Source: Xylophilus sp. Leaf220 (GTDB taxonomy: Bacteria; Pseudomonadota; Gammaproteobacteria; Burkholderiales; Burkholderiaceae_C). Taken from it: DNA of 64,000 nt. Under the pieces are notes generated by a model. The model was not told the DNA's origin. It did not search any database and saw only the letters and a program-made list of their open reading frames with translations. Position numbers and translations under genes: made by a program. The DNA lies in NCBI RefSeq assembly GCF_001421705.1, contig NZ_LMKO01000005.1:4214-68213 (forward strand), given 5' to 3'. Shown piece after piece: positions 54,832-63,405 of the stretch; position 1 is the stretch's first letter; each line of letters opens with the position of its first letter.

Positions 54832-55722
54832 ATGAAGCTCCCTGCATCGCTGCTCGCTCCCCTGGCCCTCGCCCTGCTGGCCTCGGCCGGCGTGGCCCAG
54901 GCCGACACCCTGTCCAAGATCGCGGAGTCGGGCCAGATCACGCTGGCCTACCGCGAGTCGTCCGCGCCCTTCAGCTACCTGCAGGCGCCCGGCCAGCCGA
55001 TCGGCTTCTCGGTCGAGATCGCCAACGCGGTGGCCGACGCCGCCCGCAAGCAGCTGGGCAAGCCCGACATCAAGATCAACTGGATGCCGGTTACCTCGCA
55101 GAACCGCATCCCGCTGGTGCAGAACGGCACGGTCGACCTGGAGTGCGGCTCCACCACCAACAACACCGCGCGCGGCAAGGAAGTGGCCTTCGCGATCAAC
55201 TACTTCTACACCGGCACCCGGCTGCTGACCAAGAAGAGCTCGGGCGTGAAGAACTACGCCGACCTGGCCGGCAAGCCGATCTCCACCACCACCGGCACCA
55301 CCAACCTGCAGGTGCTGCGCAAGTACGACGCCGAGAAGAAGCTGGGCATGCAGTTCACCTTCGGCAAGGACCATGCGGATTCGTTCCTGCTGGTCGAGAG
55401 CGGCCGGGCGCTGGCCTTCGGCATGGACGACATCCTGCTCTACGGCCTGAAGGCCAACGCCAAGACGCCCGACGAGTACGAGGTGACCGGCGACGCGCTG
55501 CAGGTCGAGCCCTATGCCTGCATGCTGCGCAAGGACGACGCCGGCTTCAAGACCCTGGTCGACGGCGTGATCGGCGGCATGATGAAGACCGGCGCCTTCG
55601 AGAAGCTCTACGACAAGTGGTTCCTGCAGCCGATCCCGCCGAAGAACATGCCGCTCAACGTGCCGATGAGCGCCGAGCTGCGCGCCAACATCACCGGCCA
55701 GAGCGACAAGCCCGCGATGTGA
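54832..55722 (+). CDS. Amino-acid ABC transporter substrate-binding protein (GltI-like)
   Basis: 296 residues, with signal peptide MKLPASLLAPLALALLASAG ending AQA. The family 3 binding fold shows in ITLAYRESSAPFSYLQAPGQPIGFSVEIANAV and GTVDLECGSTTNNTARGKEVAFAINYFYTG, close to glutamate/aspartate-binding GltI/DEBP. No permease or ATPase is in the window, so it must share membrane components encoded elsewhere. Its TGA overlaps the racemase GTG in GTGA, indicating translational coupling. Confidence 0.9.
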   Translation: MKLPASLLAPLALALLASAGVAQADTLSKIAESGQITLAYRESSAPFSYLQAPGQPIGFSVEIANAVADAARKQLGKPDIKINWMPVTSQNRIPLVQNGTVDLECGSTTNNTARGKEVAFAINYFYTGTRLLTKKSSGVKNYADLAGKPISTTTGTTNLQVLRKYDAEKKLGMQFTFGKDHADSFLLVESGRALAFGMDDILLYGLKANAKTPDEYEVTGDALQVEPYACMLRKDDAGFKTLVDGVIGGMMKTGAFEKLYDKWFLQPIPPKNMPLNVPMSAELRANITGQSDKPAM

Positions 55723-56537
55723 GCGGCGCCGCAGCAGCCCCCGTCGCCCCACCGGCTAGCGCCGTCTCCGCCGCGGCGGCCGGCACCGTGCCCGCGCATC
55801 GCGCGCCGCACACCGTCGGCATCCTCGGCGGCATGGGCCCGGCCGCGGGAGCCGACTTCGTGCGGCTCTTCGTGCAGGCCTGCGCCCGCCAGATGGCCGC
55901 GGCCGGCCGGCCGGTGACCGACCAGGGCTTTCCCGAGCACTGGCTGGCGCAGGTGCCGGTGCCCGACCGCAGCCGCGCGCTGGCCGACACCACGCCCGGC
56001 CCGCACCAGCCGCTGGATCCGATGCTCGACGCCCTCGGCCGCCTGCACGGCCTGGGCGCGCGCGCGGTGGCCATCGCCTGCAACACCGCGCACGCCTGGC
56101 ATGCGCCGCTGCAGGCGGGCTATCCGGCGATCGACCTGCTGCACATCGCCGACGAGACCGCCGCGCACCTGGCCGCCGCCGGCACGCGCCAGGCGATCCT
56201 GCTGGCGACCGAAGGCACCTACGCCACCGGCCTCTACGACGCCGCCCTGGCGCGGGCCGGCGTGGCCTGCCACCTGCCGACCGCCGCGGAGCGCGCCACC
56301 GTCATGCACGGTATCTACGCCGGCGTGAAGGCGGGCGACATGGCCCTGGCCCGCCGCTGCTTCGCCGATGTGGCGGGTGCGATGGCCGCGCGCCATCCGG
56401 GCAGCGCCGTCGTGATGGGCTGCACCGAGATTCCGCTGGCGCTGCCGGATGCCGAAGAAGCGCGGCACTGGCAACTGGTCGATCCCACCGCGGTGCTGGC
56501 GGAGGCGCTGGCGCGGCGGGCCTACGCGGTCGGCTGA
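55719..56537 (+). CDS. Aspartate/glutamate racemase family protein
   Basis: The GTG at 55719 overlaps the binding protein stop, giving 272 residues with a 30-residue Ala-rich N-terminal extension. The fold begins TVGILGGMGPAAGADFVRLF. Catalytic cysteines are in AIACNTAHAWH and VVMGCTEIPLAL. It should interconvert L- and D-acidic amino acids without a cofactor. With a GltI-like binding protein and divergent DadA, it suggests conversion of imported acidic amino acids to D-forms for oxidation, or the reverse. Confidence 0.9.
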   Translation: MSGAAAAPVAPPASAVSAAAAGTVPAHRAPHTVGILGGMGPAAGADFVRLFVQACARQMAAAGRPVTDQGFPEHWLAQVPVPDRSRALADTTPGPHQPLDPMLDALGRLHGLGARAVAIACNTAHAWHAPLQAGYPAIDLLHIADETAAHLAAAGTRQAILLATEGTYATGLYDAALARAGVACHLPTAAERATVMHGIYAGVKAGDMALARRCFADVAGAMAARHPGSAVVMGCTEIPLALPDAEEARHWQLVDPTAVLAEALARRAYAVG

Positions 56538-56649
56538 CGTCGCGGCGGCGTGGCGGCCGCCCGCTCGGCAAGGTACTCAGCTGGGACGCGCCTGGTCGCG
56601 GGCGCCCGCAAAAGGGTACGGCCGCCGCAGGTTGAGCATCCGGCATGGA

Positions 56650-56701
56650 ACAGGGCTCTGGCCGGCGTGGATTGCCGGCCATTAGCTATCATTTAAATAG
56701 C
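56650..56701. repeat. GCTAT-type intergenic palindrome with upstream module (copy 6)
   Basis: The core 56685-56701 reads GCTATCATTTAAATAGC. It is preceded by GGCTCTGGCCGGC and GCCGGCCATTA, matching the module before the copy at 29817. It lies after the racemase gene and touches the 9-base tandem array. Confidence 0.7.
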
Positions 56702-56764
56702 ATAGACGGCATAGACGGCATAGACGGCATAGACGGCATAGACGGCATAGACGGCATCGACGGC
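56702..56764. repeat. 9-bp tandem repeat array (VNTR)
   Basis: Six perfect copies of ATAGACGGC (56702-56755) are followed by one variant ATCGACGGC and a partial ATCGAT. The array begins immediately after the palindrome at 56685-56701. It is read as (Gly-Ile-Asp)n in one frame, but no supported gene includes it. Copy number probably differs between strains. The rest of 56538-56876 shows no gene. Confidence 0.85.
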
Positions 56765-56876
56765 ATCGATCAGCCATCCGTGCTGCACTGCGCGGGCGCG
56801 CCGACTGCGCCGCAGAGGGCCGAGCGGTAGGTCGCCGCGCAGCACGCGACCTCGGGTGTACGGGACGCCGCCGCCG

Positions 56877-57770
56877 TCACGCCCCGTCGCAGACCCGCAC
56901 CACCCAGCAGGCCGCGGCCAGCATGTCGGCCGCGCCGCCGGGCGACAGGCGCCGGGCGACGAAGGCGCGGTGCAGCGACCATGCCGCCTCCGCGCCGCCG
57001 GGCCGGGCCGCGCCGCCGGCCGCCAGGTAGTCCCGTGCCGCCTGCTGCGCATCGCGCAGCCCGGCGATGCCGCCGCGGTGGACGAGGTTGGTGTCGTCGA
57101 GCACCGCCATCGCCTGGAACAGCGCGTCGCGCCGCGCCTGCTCGGCCGTCAGGCCGCGCCGCATCCCGGCGGCCAGGGCGGGCACCACCTGCTCGAAGAG
57201 CGTCGGGAAGCCGGCCGCTGCTTCCTGCGAGGCGCTGCGCAACCCGTGGCGCCGTGCGGCGATGCTGCCGGGCAGGCCGGTGGGGCGGCCGCTGCGGGCG
57301 GCCAGCGCGGTGCCCCAGTGCCGTTGCAGCCGGCCGCGCAGCACGGCCGGCGAAAGGGCCGGTGGCCCGTCGCGCAGTGCAGCGCCCGCGGCGGCGCAAA
57401 GCAGCCCCAGCGTGAACACCGCGCCCCGGTGGGTGTTGGCGCCGCCGGTGGCCGCCAACATGCGCGCCTCGGCCGCGATGCCGCAGGCCTCCAGCGCCGC
57501 GAAAGGGGCGTGCCGCCAGCCCAGCGTGGCGATCTGCACGAAGTAGTGCCGCAGCGCGAACAGGCTGCGCAGGAAGGTGCGCGCGTCCATGTCGGCATGG
57601 CTGCCGCTGTCGGCGAAGGAGACCAGGCCCGGCTTGGGCGCCAGCGCAAGTTCGTCGTAGAGCGCGACGGTGGCGGCGCGGCCGATGCGCAGCAGCGCGG
57701 CGGCGGGGAGGGTGCCCGGTGTGGCGGCCGACCCCGTCGCAGCGCCGTCGTAGGCAGGCGTGGGCCTCAT
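56877..57770 (-). CDS. mdcB: Triphosphoribosyl-dephospho-CoA synthase, malonate decarboxylase
   Basis: 297 residues from ATG 57770, overlapping mdcG by four bases. The CitG/MdcB signatures are LYDELALAPKPGLVSFADSGSHADMD and GGANTHRGAVFTLGLL. It makes the 2'-(5''-triphosphoribosyl)-3'-dephospho-CoA precursor of the MdcC prosthetic group from ATP and dephospho-CoA. It is the last gene of the mdc operon here, whereas in Klebsiella mdcB follows mdcA. Confidence 0.92.
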   Translation of the reverse strand: MRPTPAYDGAATGSAATPGTLPAAALLRIGRAATVALYDELALAPKPGLVSFADSGSHADMDARTFLRSLFALRHYFVQIATLGWRHAPFAALEACGIAAEARMLAATGGANTHRGAVFTLGLLCAAAGAALRDGPPALSPAVLRGRLQRHWGTALAARSGRPTGLPGSIAARRHGLRSASQEAAAGFPTLFEQVVPALAAGMRRGLTAEQARRDALFQAMAVLDDTNLVHRGGIAGLRDAQQAARDYLAAGGAARPGGAEAAWSLHRAFVARRLSPGGAADMLAAACWVVRVCDGA

Positions 57771-58546
57771 GCCGCAAGCCCTGCCGCCGCGGCCGCTGCA
57801 GCACCCCCTTCGGCAGCCTCCATGCCACCGATCCAGCCGCTCCCCTGCTCCAGCCGCGCACTCCGCAGGCGCTTGACCAGCACCCCGCTCGCCGCACCGG
57901 CGCGCCAGGCCCGCCACTCGCGCCAGGCGACGGCGGCGCCGTCGGAGAAGACCAGTTCGCCGTCGAGCCGCGGCGCGGCGCCTTCGGCCTGCGCCAGGCA
58001 GCGCACCACTGCGTCTGCGGCCTGCGCATCGGCCACCGGCAGCAGCAGGTCCAGGTCGGAGGTGGCGTGCAAATAGGGCAGGCCGGTGAGGATCTGCCAG
58101 CCGTGGCTGCCGTACACCCGGGCGGTGCAGCCGAGCCGCGCCAGGTTTTGCTGCAGCGCGTACCAGGCCGGTGCGGCCGGCGGTGCCAGCAGCGGCGCGA
58201 CGGCGGCCATCGCCGGGAATGCGGCGGCGCCGGCCTGCAGCAGGCCGCGCGGCAGCTGCAGCGCGATGCGGCGGCGCGACCACCGCAGCGGGGCCGGCAG
58301 TCCGAGCGTCACCGTCTCGTCGCACGCCGCCGGTTCCGCCGGCGCAGGGGGCTGGCGCGCGACCACCAGCGGCAGCCGGTGGGCGGCCCAGTGCGCCAGG
58401 CAGGCGGCGGCCTCGTCGTCCCAGGGGCGGGCCAGTACCTGCGCCCAGCCGGCCTCTGCCGGCGTCACCAAACTGTGGCGCTGGAGGGCCGGTCCGGGCT
58501 CGGCGCCAGGCGCATGCGAGGGCAGGGACGGCGACGGCGACGTCAT
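57767..58546 (-). CDS. mdcG: Phosphoribosyl-dephospho-CoA transferase, malonate decarboxylase
   Basis: 259 residues. RLGCTARVYGSHGWQILTG then YLHATSDLDLLLPV is the MdcG nucleotidyltransferase motif (GS...DLDLL, catalytic Asp residues). It transfers the prosthetic group from the MdcB product to the serine of MdcC. It starts 13 bases downstream of the mdcE stop and its stop overlaps the mdcB start, so the two maturation genes are coupled. Confidence 0.9.
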   Translation of the reverse strand: MTSPSPSLPSHAPGAEPGPALQRHSLVTPAEAGWAQVLARPWDDEAAACLAHWAAHRLPLVVARQPPAPAEPAACDETVTLGLPAPLRWSRRRIALQLPRGLLQAGAAAFPAMAAVAPLLAPPAAPAWYALQQNLARLGCTARVYGSHGWQILTGLPYLHATSDLDLLLPVADAQAADAVVRCLAQAEGAAPRLDGELVFSDGAAVAWREWRAWRAGAASGVLVKRLRSARLEQGSGWIGGMEAAEGGAAAAAAAGLAA

Positions 58547-58559
58547 CGGCGTGCCCCGC

Positions 58560-59261
58560 TCAGACGCTCTCCAGCACCCGCTGGATCACCGGCCCGGCCA
58601 GCGCACGGCCGCCGCGGGCAGCACCGTCGGCGGCGCGCCGGTCTTCGGCCGTGGCGCTGGCCAGCGTCTCGCGCAGGCAGGCGGGCAGGTCGTGCTCCCA
58701 CAGGCGGCGCACGCCGCCCATCGCCACGTAGTTCCGTACGCCGGGCGCGAAGACCGGGTTGGATCGCGAGAGCTGCGCCAGCATCGCCTCGGGCAGCTTG
58801 GTGACGCGTGCCATCGCCGGCAGGCGCATCACCCGGATCTCGGCCTCGGGCAGGGCGTCGCAGGCGTCGGCGATCAGGCCCGAGGTGAGGAAGCCGCCCG
58901 ACAGCGCCTGGTCGTACACCAGCCCCAGCACCCGGTGGCCCTGGCGCCGCGCGAAGTCGATCGCGCTGCCCAGGTGCGCCATCGCGCGGTTGATGCCCAG
59001 CAGCTCGTCGCGGCGGCGCAGCTGCTGGCCCTGCGTATCGACCAGCAGCAGGATCGGCCTGCCGGGGTGCGCCGCCACGGTGTCGAGCACCACGCGGGCC
59101 TGCGCCAGTGCCAGCGCCACGCCGATGGGGGCGTGGCCGGTGGTGCCGACCACGGCCAGCGGCGCGCCGTCGAAGATGGCGGTGCCGTGCAGGAAATCGC
59201 CGTCGGCCACGATGCCGTGCGACGGGCCGAAGAGCGTGGTGGCCAGGATGTTCCAGTCCAT
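58560..59261 (-). CDS. mdcE: Malonate decarboxylase gamma subunit
   Basis: 233 residues, crotonase-like carboxyltransferase fold. Motifs: PILLLVDTQGQQLRRRDELLGIN, then VLGLVYDQALSGGFLTSGLIADACDALPEAEIRV. With MdcD it decarboxylates malonyl-ACP to acetyl-ACP. In this soluble, biotin-independent enzyme CO2 is released directly. It follows mdcD by 16 bases. Confidence 0.93.
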   Translation of the reverse strand: MDWNILATTLFGPSHGIVADGDFLHGTAIFDGAPLAVVGTTGHAPIGVALALAQARVVLDTVAAHPGRPILLLVDTQGQQLRRRDELLGINRAMAHLGSAIDFARRQGHRVLGLVYDQALSGGFLTSGLIADACDALPEAEIRVMRLPAMARVTKLPEAMLAQLSRSNPVFAPGVRNYVAMGGVRRLWEHDLPACLRETLASATAEDRRAADGAARGGRALAGPVIQRVLESV

Positions 59262-59277
59262 GTCGTCGTCCTTGTGT

Positions 59278-60192
59278 CTATGCCGTGCGTGGCGCAGGAA
59301 ACGCGGCCTGGAGCGCGGCCACGTCGAGGGCCGGGACCCGGGCCGCGTCGGGCACGCCCAGCGTGCGCCAGAGGCGCTCGGCCTCGCCGCCGTCGCCGGC
59401 CCAGTCGGCCTCGGGCACGTCGCGCAGGCGGGCGGCCAGCAGGGCGTGCTCTGCCTCCAGCGCGTCCAGCGTCACCGGGCGCGATGCGCCGCCGCCTTCC
59501 AGCAATGCGAGGGCCGCGGCGCGGAACGCGGCCACCTCGTCTTCCACCAGCCGGTCGCAGTCGCCGGTCAGCCAGCGGTGCTTGCCGCCGGTGGTGCGCC
59601 AGACCAGGGCGCGGTCGCGCGAATCGAACTCGTCCACCCCGTGGGAGGCCTCGATCACCTCGGGGCCCGACATCGCGAGCCGCCCCACGTCGCTCATCAC
59701 GATGCGGTCGGCGCAGCGTGCCACGATGCCCATGCCGCCGAAACAGCCGTTGGCCCCGCCGATCAGCACGACCACCGGAATGCCGGCGGCCCGCACGTCG
59801 AGCACCGCGCGCATCACTTCCGATACCGCGATCAGCCCGGCATTGGCCTCGTGCAATCGCACGCCGCCGGATTCGGCCAGCAGCAGCACGGCGGCGGGCC
59901 GGTCGCGCAGCGCGCGCCGCAGCAGGCCGACCAGCTTGGCGCCATGCACCTCGCCCACGCCGCCGCCCATGAAGGCGCCCTCCTGCGCGGCGACGAAGAC
60001 GGCCTGGCCGCCCAGCGTGGCGCGGCCGATGGCCACGCCGTCGTCGAAGGCGGCCGGCACGCCCAGCTGGGCCAGGTGCGGGCTGGTCAGCCGCTCGGCC
60101 GGCGGCAGCCATTCGTGGAAACTGCCGGCGTCCAGCAGCAGGGCGATGCGCTCGCGCGCGGTGCATTCGGCATAGCTGACGACCGTGCTCAT
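59278..60192 (-). CDS. mdcD: Malonate decarboxylase beta subunit
   Basis: 304 residues. The carboxyltransferase core includes GGQAVFVAAQEGAFMGGGVGEVHGAKL, then GGVRLHEANAGLIAVSEVMRA and VVVLIGGANGCFGGMGI, which form the oxyanion holes with MdcE. A helical tail extends to PAPRTA. It pairs with MdcE to decarboxylate the malonyl thioester on MdcC. It begins 61 bases after mdcC. Confidence 0.94.
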   Translation of the reverse strand: MSTVVSYAECTARERIALLLDAGSFHEWLPPAERLTSPHLAQLGVPAAFDDGVAIGRATLGGQAVFVAAQEGAFMGGGVGEVHGAKLVGLLRRALRDRPAAVLLLAESGGVRLHEANAGLIAVSEVMRAVLDVRAAGIPVVVLIGGANGCFGGMGIVARCADRIVMSDVGRLAMSGPEVIEASHGVDEFDSRDRALVWRTTGGKHRWLTGDCDRLVEDEVAAFRAAALALLEGGGASRPVTLDALEAEHALLAARLRDVPEADWAGDGGEAERLWRTLGVPDAARVPALDVAALQAAFPAPRTA

Positions 60193-60253
60193 GGGGCGGC
60201 CTCCGTGCTGCGCACCGCGGTGCGCGCTTGTCTGAAGCGGTTCGGCGTGGCGC

Positions 60254-60595
60254 TCATGCGCGGGCTCCCTGCAGTTCCGAGACGGCCTGGTCGAGCCGCA
60301 GGCTCACCACCGCCGGCGTGGCGCCCATGTCGTGCACCGACACCTGCACCCCGCCCAGCCCGTGGCGCTGGTGAAAATCCTGCGCCACCGCCTGCCAGAT
60401 CGCGCCGAAGCCGCGGGCCGATGTCTCGATGCGCACCCGGCAGTCGCTGCCGGCCGCGGGCTCCAGCAGCACCTCGAGGTTGCCCGAGCCCACCACGCCC
60501 ACCAGCACCGGCGCGAAGGCGCCGGCCGACCGGGAGCCGGGAAACGAATAGTCCAGGGTTTCGAGCCCCGGGGCGGTATCTCTTGGATCACTCAT
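60254..60595 (-). CDS. mdcC: Malonate decarboxylase acyl carrier protein (delta subunit)
   Basis: 113 residues from ATG 60595. The prosthetic-group serine should be Ser37 in LVGVVGSGNLEVLLEP. The second half is FGAIWQAVAQDFHQRHGLGGVQVSVHDMGATPAVVSLRLDQ in outline, typical of CitD/MdcC. It carries acetyl and malonyl groups on the 2'-phosphoribosyl-dephospho-CoA arm. It lies 14 bases after the mdcA stop. Confidence 0.93.
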   Translation of the reverse strand: MSDPRDTAPGLETLDYSFPGSRSAGAFAPVLVGVVGSGNLEVLLEPAAGSDCRVRIETSARGFGAIWQAVAQDFHQRHGLGGVQVSVHDMGATPAVVSLRLDQAVSELQGARA

Positions 60596-60609
60596 GGCAT
60601 GGCTCCCCT

Positions 60610-62298
60610 TCACCAATTCCGGAAGCGCTTGGGCGGTTGGTACAGGCCGCCCGATGCACGCACCAGGTCGCGCATGCTGCGCGCGGCCAGCAGGTTGCGG
60701 GTGGCGTCGCGCGGGTCGATGCCCAGGTCCTGCGGCCGCTGGACGATGCCGCGGTCGCGCAGGTTCTCCACCATGCGCTTTTCGCGCGCCAGGCCCACCG
60801 GCGTGTAGCCGGCCACGCCGCGGATCGCCTGCGCGCGCTCCTCGTCGGTGCGGCAAAGCAGCAGGTTGGCGATGCCCTCCTCGGTCAGCACATGGGTCAC
60901 GTCGTCGCCGTAGACCATGATCGGCGGCAGGGCCATGCCGGTCTGCTGCTGCAGCGTCCAGGCGTCGAGCGTCTCGACGAAGGCGGGCTGCATGTGTTCG
61001 CGGAAGGTCTCCACCATCTGCACCACCAGCTTCTGGCCGCGCGGCGTGCCGGCGGCGCCGGTGCGGCCGGCACGCGCCTGCTGGCCGGCCTTGAGCCAGG
61101 CGGGGCTGGCATGCCGCCGGCCGCGCGCGTCGGCGCCCATGTTGGGCGCACCGCCGAAGCCGGCGATGCGGCCCAGGGTGGCGGTCGAGCTGTTGCCGTC
61201 GAGGTCCATCTGCAGGGTGGAGCCGATGAACAGGTCGCAGGCGTAGTGGCCGGCGGCCTGGCTGAAGGCGCGGTTGCTGCGCAGGCTGCCGTCGGGGCCG
61301 GTGAAGAACACGTCGCCGCGGGCGCGGATGTAGTCCTCCATGCCCAGCTCGGAGCCGAAGGAGTGGATGCTCTTGACCCAGCCCGCCTCGATCGCCGGGA
61401 TCATCGCCGGGTGAGGGTTCAGCGCCCAGTGCTGGCAGATCCTGCCCTTGAGCCCCAGCGATTCGGCATACGTGGGCAGCAGCAGCTCGATGGCCGCGGT
61501 GTCGAAGCCGATGCCGTGGTTGAGCCGCTGCACCCCGTACTCGGCGTAGATGCCCTTGATCGCCACCATGGCCATCAGCACCTGGATTTCGCTGATCTGC
61601 GCAGGGTCGCGGGTGAAGAGCGGCTCGATGAAATGCGGCCGCGGCGCAGGCACCACGAAGCTAACCCAGTCGGCCGGGATGTCGATCCGCGGCAGTTTCG
61701 TGGTGGTGCCGTCCACCAGCTCGTTGACCTGCGCGATCACGATGCCGCCCGAGAACGCGGTGGCCTCGACGATGGCGGGCGTGTCCTCGGTGTTGGGGCC
61801 GGTGTAGAGGTTGCCCTGCGCGTCGGCGGCCTGCGCGGCGACCAGCGCCACATTGGGCGTCAGGTCGACGAAGTAGCGGGCGAACAGCTCCAGGTAGGTG
61901 TGGATCGCGCCAATCTCGATCCGCCCGGCCGAGGCCAGTTGCGCCAGCCGCGCGCCCTGCGGGCCGGAGAAGCTGAAGTCGAGCCGGCTGGCCACGCCGT
62001 TCTCGAAGACGTCCAGGTGCTGCGGCAGCGCCAGCACCGACTGGACCATGTGCAGGTGGTGCACCCGCTGCGGATCGACCGCCACCAGCGCATCGGCCAG
62101 GAAGTCGGCCTGCTTCTGGTTGTTGCCTTCCAGGCAGACCCGGTCGTGCGGCTCGATCACCGCCTCCAGCAGGGTGCCGACGGCGGTGGCATCGACGACC
62201 ACCTTGCCGCGCAGGCGGGGGCCGAGCGCTTCGGCGGCCCGGGCGAGCCGCGTGGCGCGGCCCTGGGCGCGGAGGTTCCAGGAGGGTGTGGCTTGCAT
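60610..62298 (-). CDS. mdcA: Malonate decarboxylase alpha subunit (acetyl-ACP:malonate ACP transferase)
   Basis: 562 residues from ATG 62298, starting MQATPSWNLRAQGRATRL. The CoA-transferase-like signatures include VCLEGNNQKQADFLADALV, GNLYTGPNTEDTPAIVEATAFSGG (in part) and LDGNSSTATLGRIAGFGGAPN. It exchanges acetate for malonate on MdcC, starting each turnover. It is the first structural gene of the operon, 89 bases after the LysR stop on the same strand. Confidence 0.95.
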   Translation of the reverse strand: MQATPSWNLRAQGRATRLARAAEALGPRLRGKVVVDATAVGTLLEAVIEPHDRVCLEGNNQKQADFLADALVAVDPQRVHHLHMVQSVLALPQHLDVFENGVASRLDFSFSGPQGARLAQLASAGRIEIGAIHTYLELFARYFVDLTPNVALVAAQAADAQGNLYTGPNTEDTPAIVEATAFSGGIVIAQVNELVDGTTTKLPRIDIPADWVSFVVPAPRPHFIEPLFTRDPAQISEIQVLMAMVAIKGIYAEYGVQRLNHGIGFDTAAIELLLPTYAESLGLKGRICQHWALNPHPAMIPAIEAGWVKSIHSFGSELGMEDYIRARGDVFFTGPDGSLRSNRAFSQAAGHYACDLFIGSTLQMDLDGNSSTATLGRIAGFGGAPNMGADARGRRHASPAWLKAGQQARAGRTGAAGTPRGQKLVVQMVETFREHMQPAFVETLDAWTLQQQTGMALPPIMVYGDDVTHVLTEEGIANLLLCRTDEERAQAIRGVAGYTPVGLAREKRMVENLRDRGIVQRPQDLGIDPRDATRNLLAARSMRDLVRASGGLYQPPKRFRNW

Positions 62299-62387
62299 GC
62301 CGGCGAGCGTACGGCGGCCTGCCGCGCCGATCAATCAAGCCGGCGGCACGACGCTTACGCCCAGCGGAACGGAAACGGGCGGCGGCA

Positions 62388-63314
62388 TCAGTCGTGCGAC
62401 GGGTCGACCGCCCACGGCGCCTGCACGAAATGCTGTGCCAGGAACGCGATCAGTGCCTGCACCCGCGCCGGCTTGGCCCGGCCGGGCGGGGTGACGATGT
62501 GCAGCGCGATCGCGGGCGGCGCCCAGTCCTGCAGCGTGGCCTCGATGCGGCCGGCGCGCAGGTCGTCCCAGGCCAGGAACTCGGGCTGCATCGCCAGGCC
62601 CAGGCCGGCGCGCAGCGCGGGCACCAGCGCCTCGGCGTTGTTGACCTGCAGGGCGGCCGGCACCACCTGCGCGAAATCGCCATGCCGCGCATGGTGGAAA
62701 CGCCAGGCCTCGCCGACGCGGGCATGGGTGTAGCGCAGCGCCCGGTGCTGCGCCAGGTCGCGCGGATGGGCCGGATGGCCGTGCTGCGCGAAGTAGGCCG
62801 GCGCACCCACCAGCAGGATGCGCACGGTGCACAGCCGGCGCGCCAGCAGGCTCGAATCGGGCAGGTCGGAGATGCGCAGCGCCAAGTCGAAGCCCTGCGC
62901 CACCACGTCGGTCAGCGCGTCGCTGAACTGCAGGTCGAGCGTCACCTCGGGGTGGCGCTCCATGAAGAGCGGCAGCGCCGGCCCCAGGTGCGCCACGCCG
63001 AAGGACATCGGCGCGGCGATGCGGATGGTGCCGCGCAGGCTCTTCGATTGCTCCGTCACCTCGGCCTCGACCGCCTCGCCCTCGCTCAGGATGCGGGCGG
63101 CCCGCTCCAGCGAGGCCTGGCCGCTGGCGGTGAGCGACATCTTGCGCGAGGTGCGGTGGAACAGCGTGGTGCGCAGCCGCGTTTCCAGCCGGGTGATCGC
63201 CTTCGACACCGTCGGCTGCGACACCGCCAGGTCGGCCGAGGCCCTGGCGAACGAGCCCGTCTCCGCCACCTTGGCGAAGATCGCCCAGGCTTCCAGGTCG
63301 GGCAGCTTGCTCAT
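62388..63314 (-). CDS. LysR-family regulator upstream of the mdc operon
   Basis: 308 residues from ATG 63314. The helix-turn-helix is ETGSFARASADLAVSQPTVSKAITRLE. The effector domain starts LRGTIRIAAPMSFGVAHLGPALPLF, the CrgA-like type. MdcR, the usual activator of mdc operons, is also a LysR protein but is often divergent; here the gene is co-directional and directly upstream of mdcA, so it may be co-transcribed. Identity as MdcR is likely but unproven. Confidence 0.83.
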   Translation of the reverse strand: MSKLPDLEAWAIFAKVAETGSFARASADLAVSQPTVSKAITRLETRLRTTLFHRTSRKMSLTASGQASLERAARILSEGEAVEAEVTEQSKSLRGTIRIAAPMSFGVAHLGPALPLFMERHPEVTLDLQFSDALTDVVAQGFDLALRISDLPDSSLLARRLCTVRILLVGAPAYFAQHGHPAHPRDLAQHRALRYTHARVGEAWRFHHARHGDFAQVVPAALQVNNAEALVPALRAGLGLAMQPEFLAWDDLRAGRIEATLQDWAPPAIALHIVTPPGRAKPARVQALIAFLAQHFVQAPWAVDPSHD

Positions 63315-63405
63315 GGGGAGGCGGTGGGATCGGGCGTCGGGACGGTATGGCGTGCTCCGGCCATGGACTGCCCGGTGTCGCGCGCGACGGGATGGCGATC
63401 GGCAC

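Noticed and set aside
56702-56764. CRISPR-like array
   Set aside because: Units are 9 bases and contiguous with no spacers, so this is a VNTR.
56645-56830. Small open frame with (Gly-Ile-Asp)7
   Set aside because: It is produced by the 9-base tandem array. It has no domain and no clear ribosome site.
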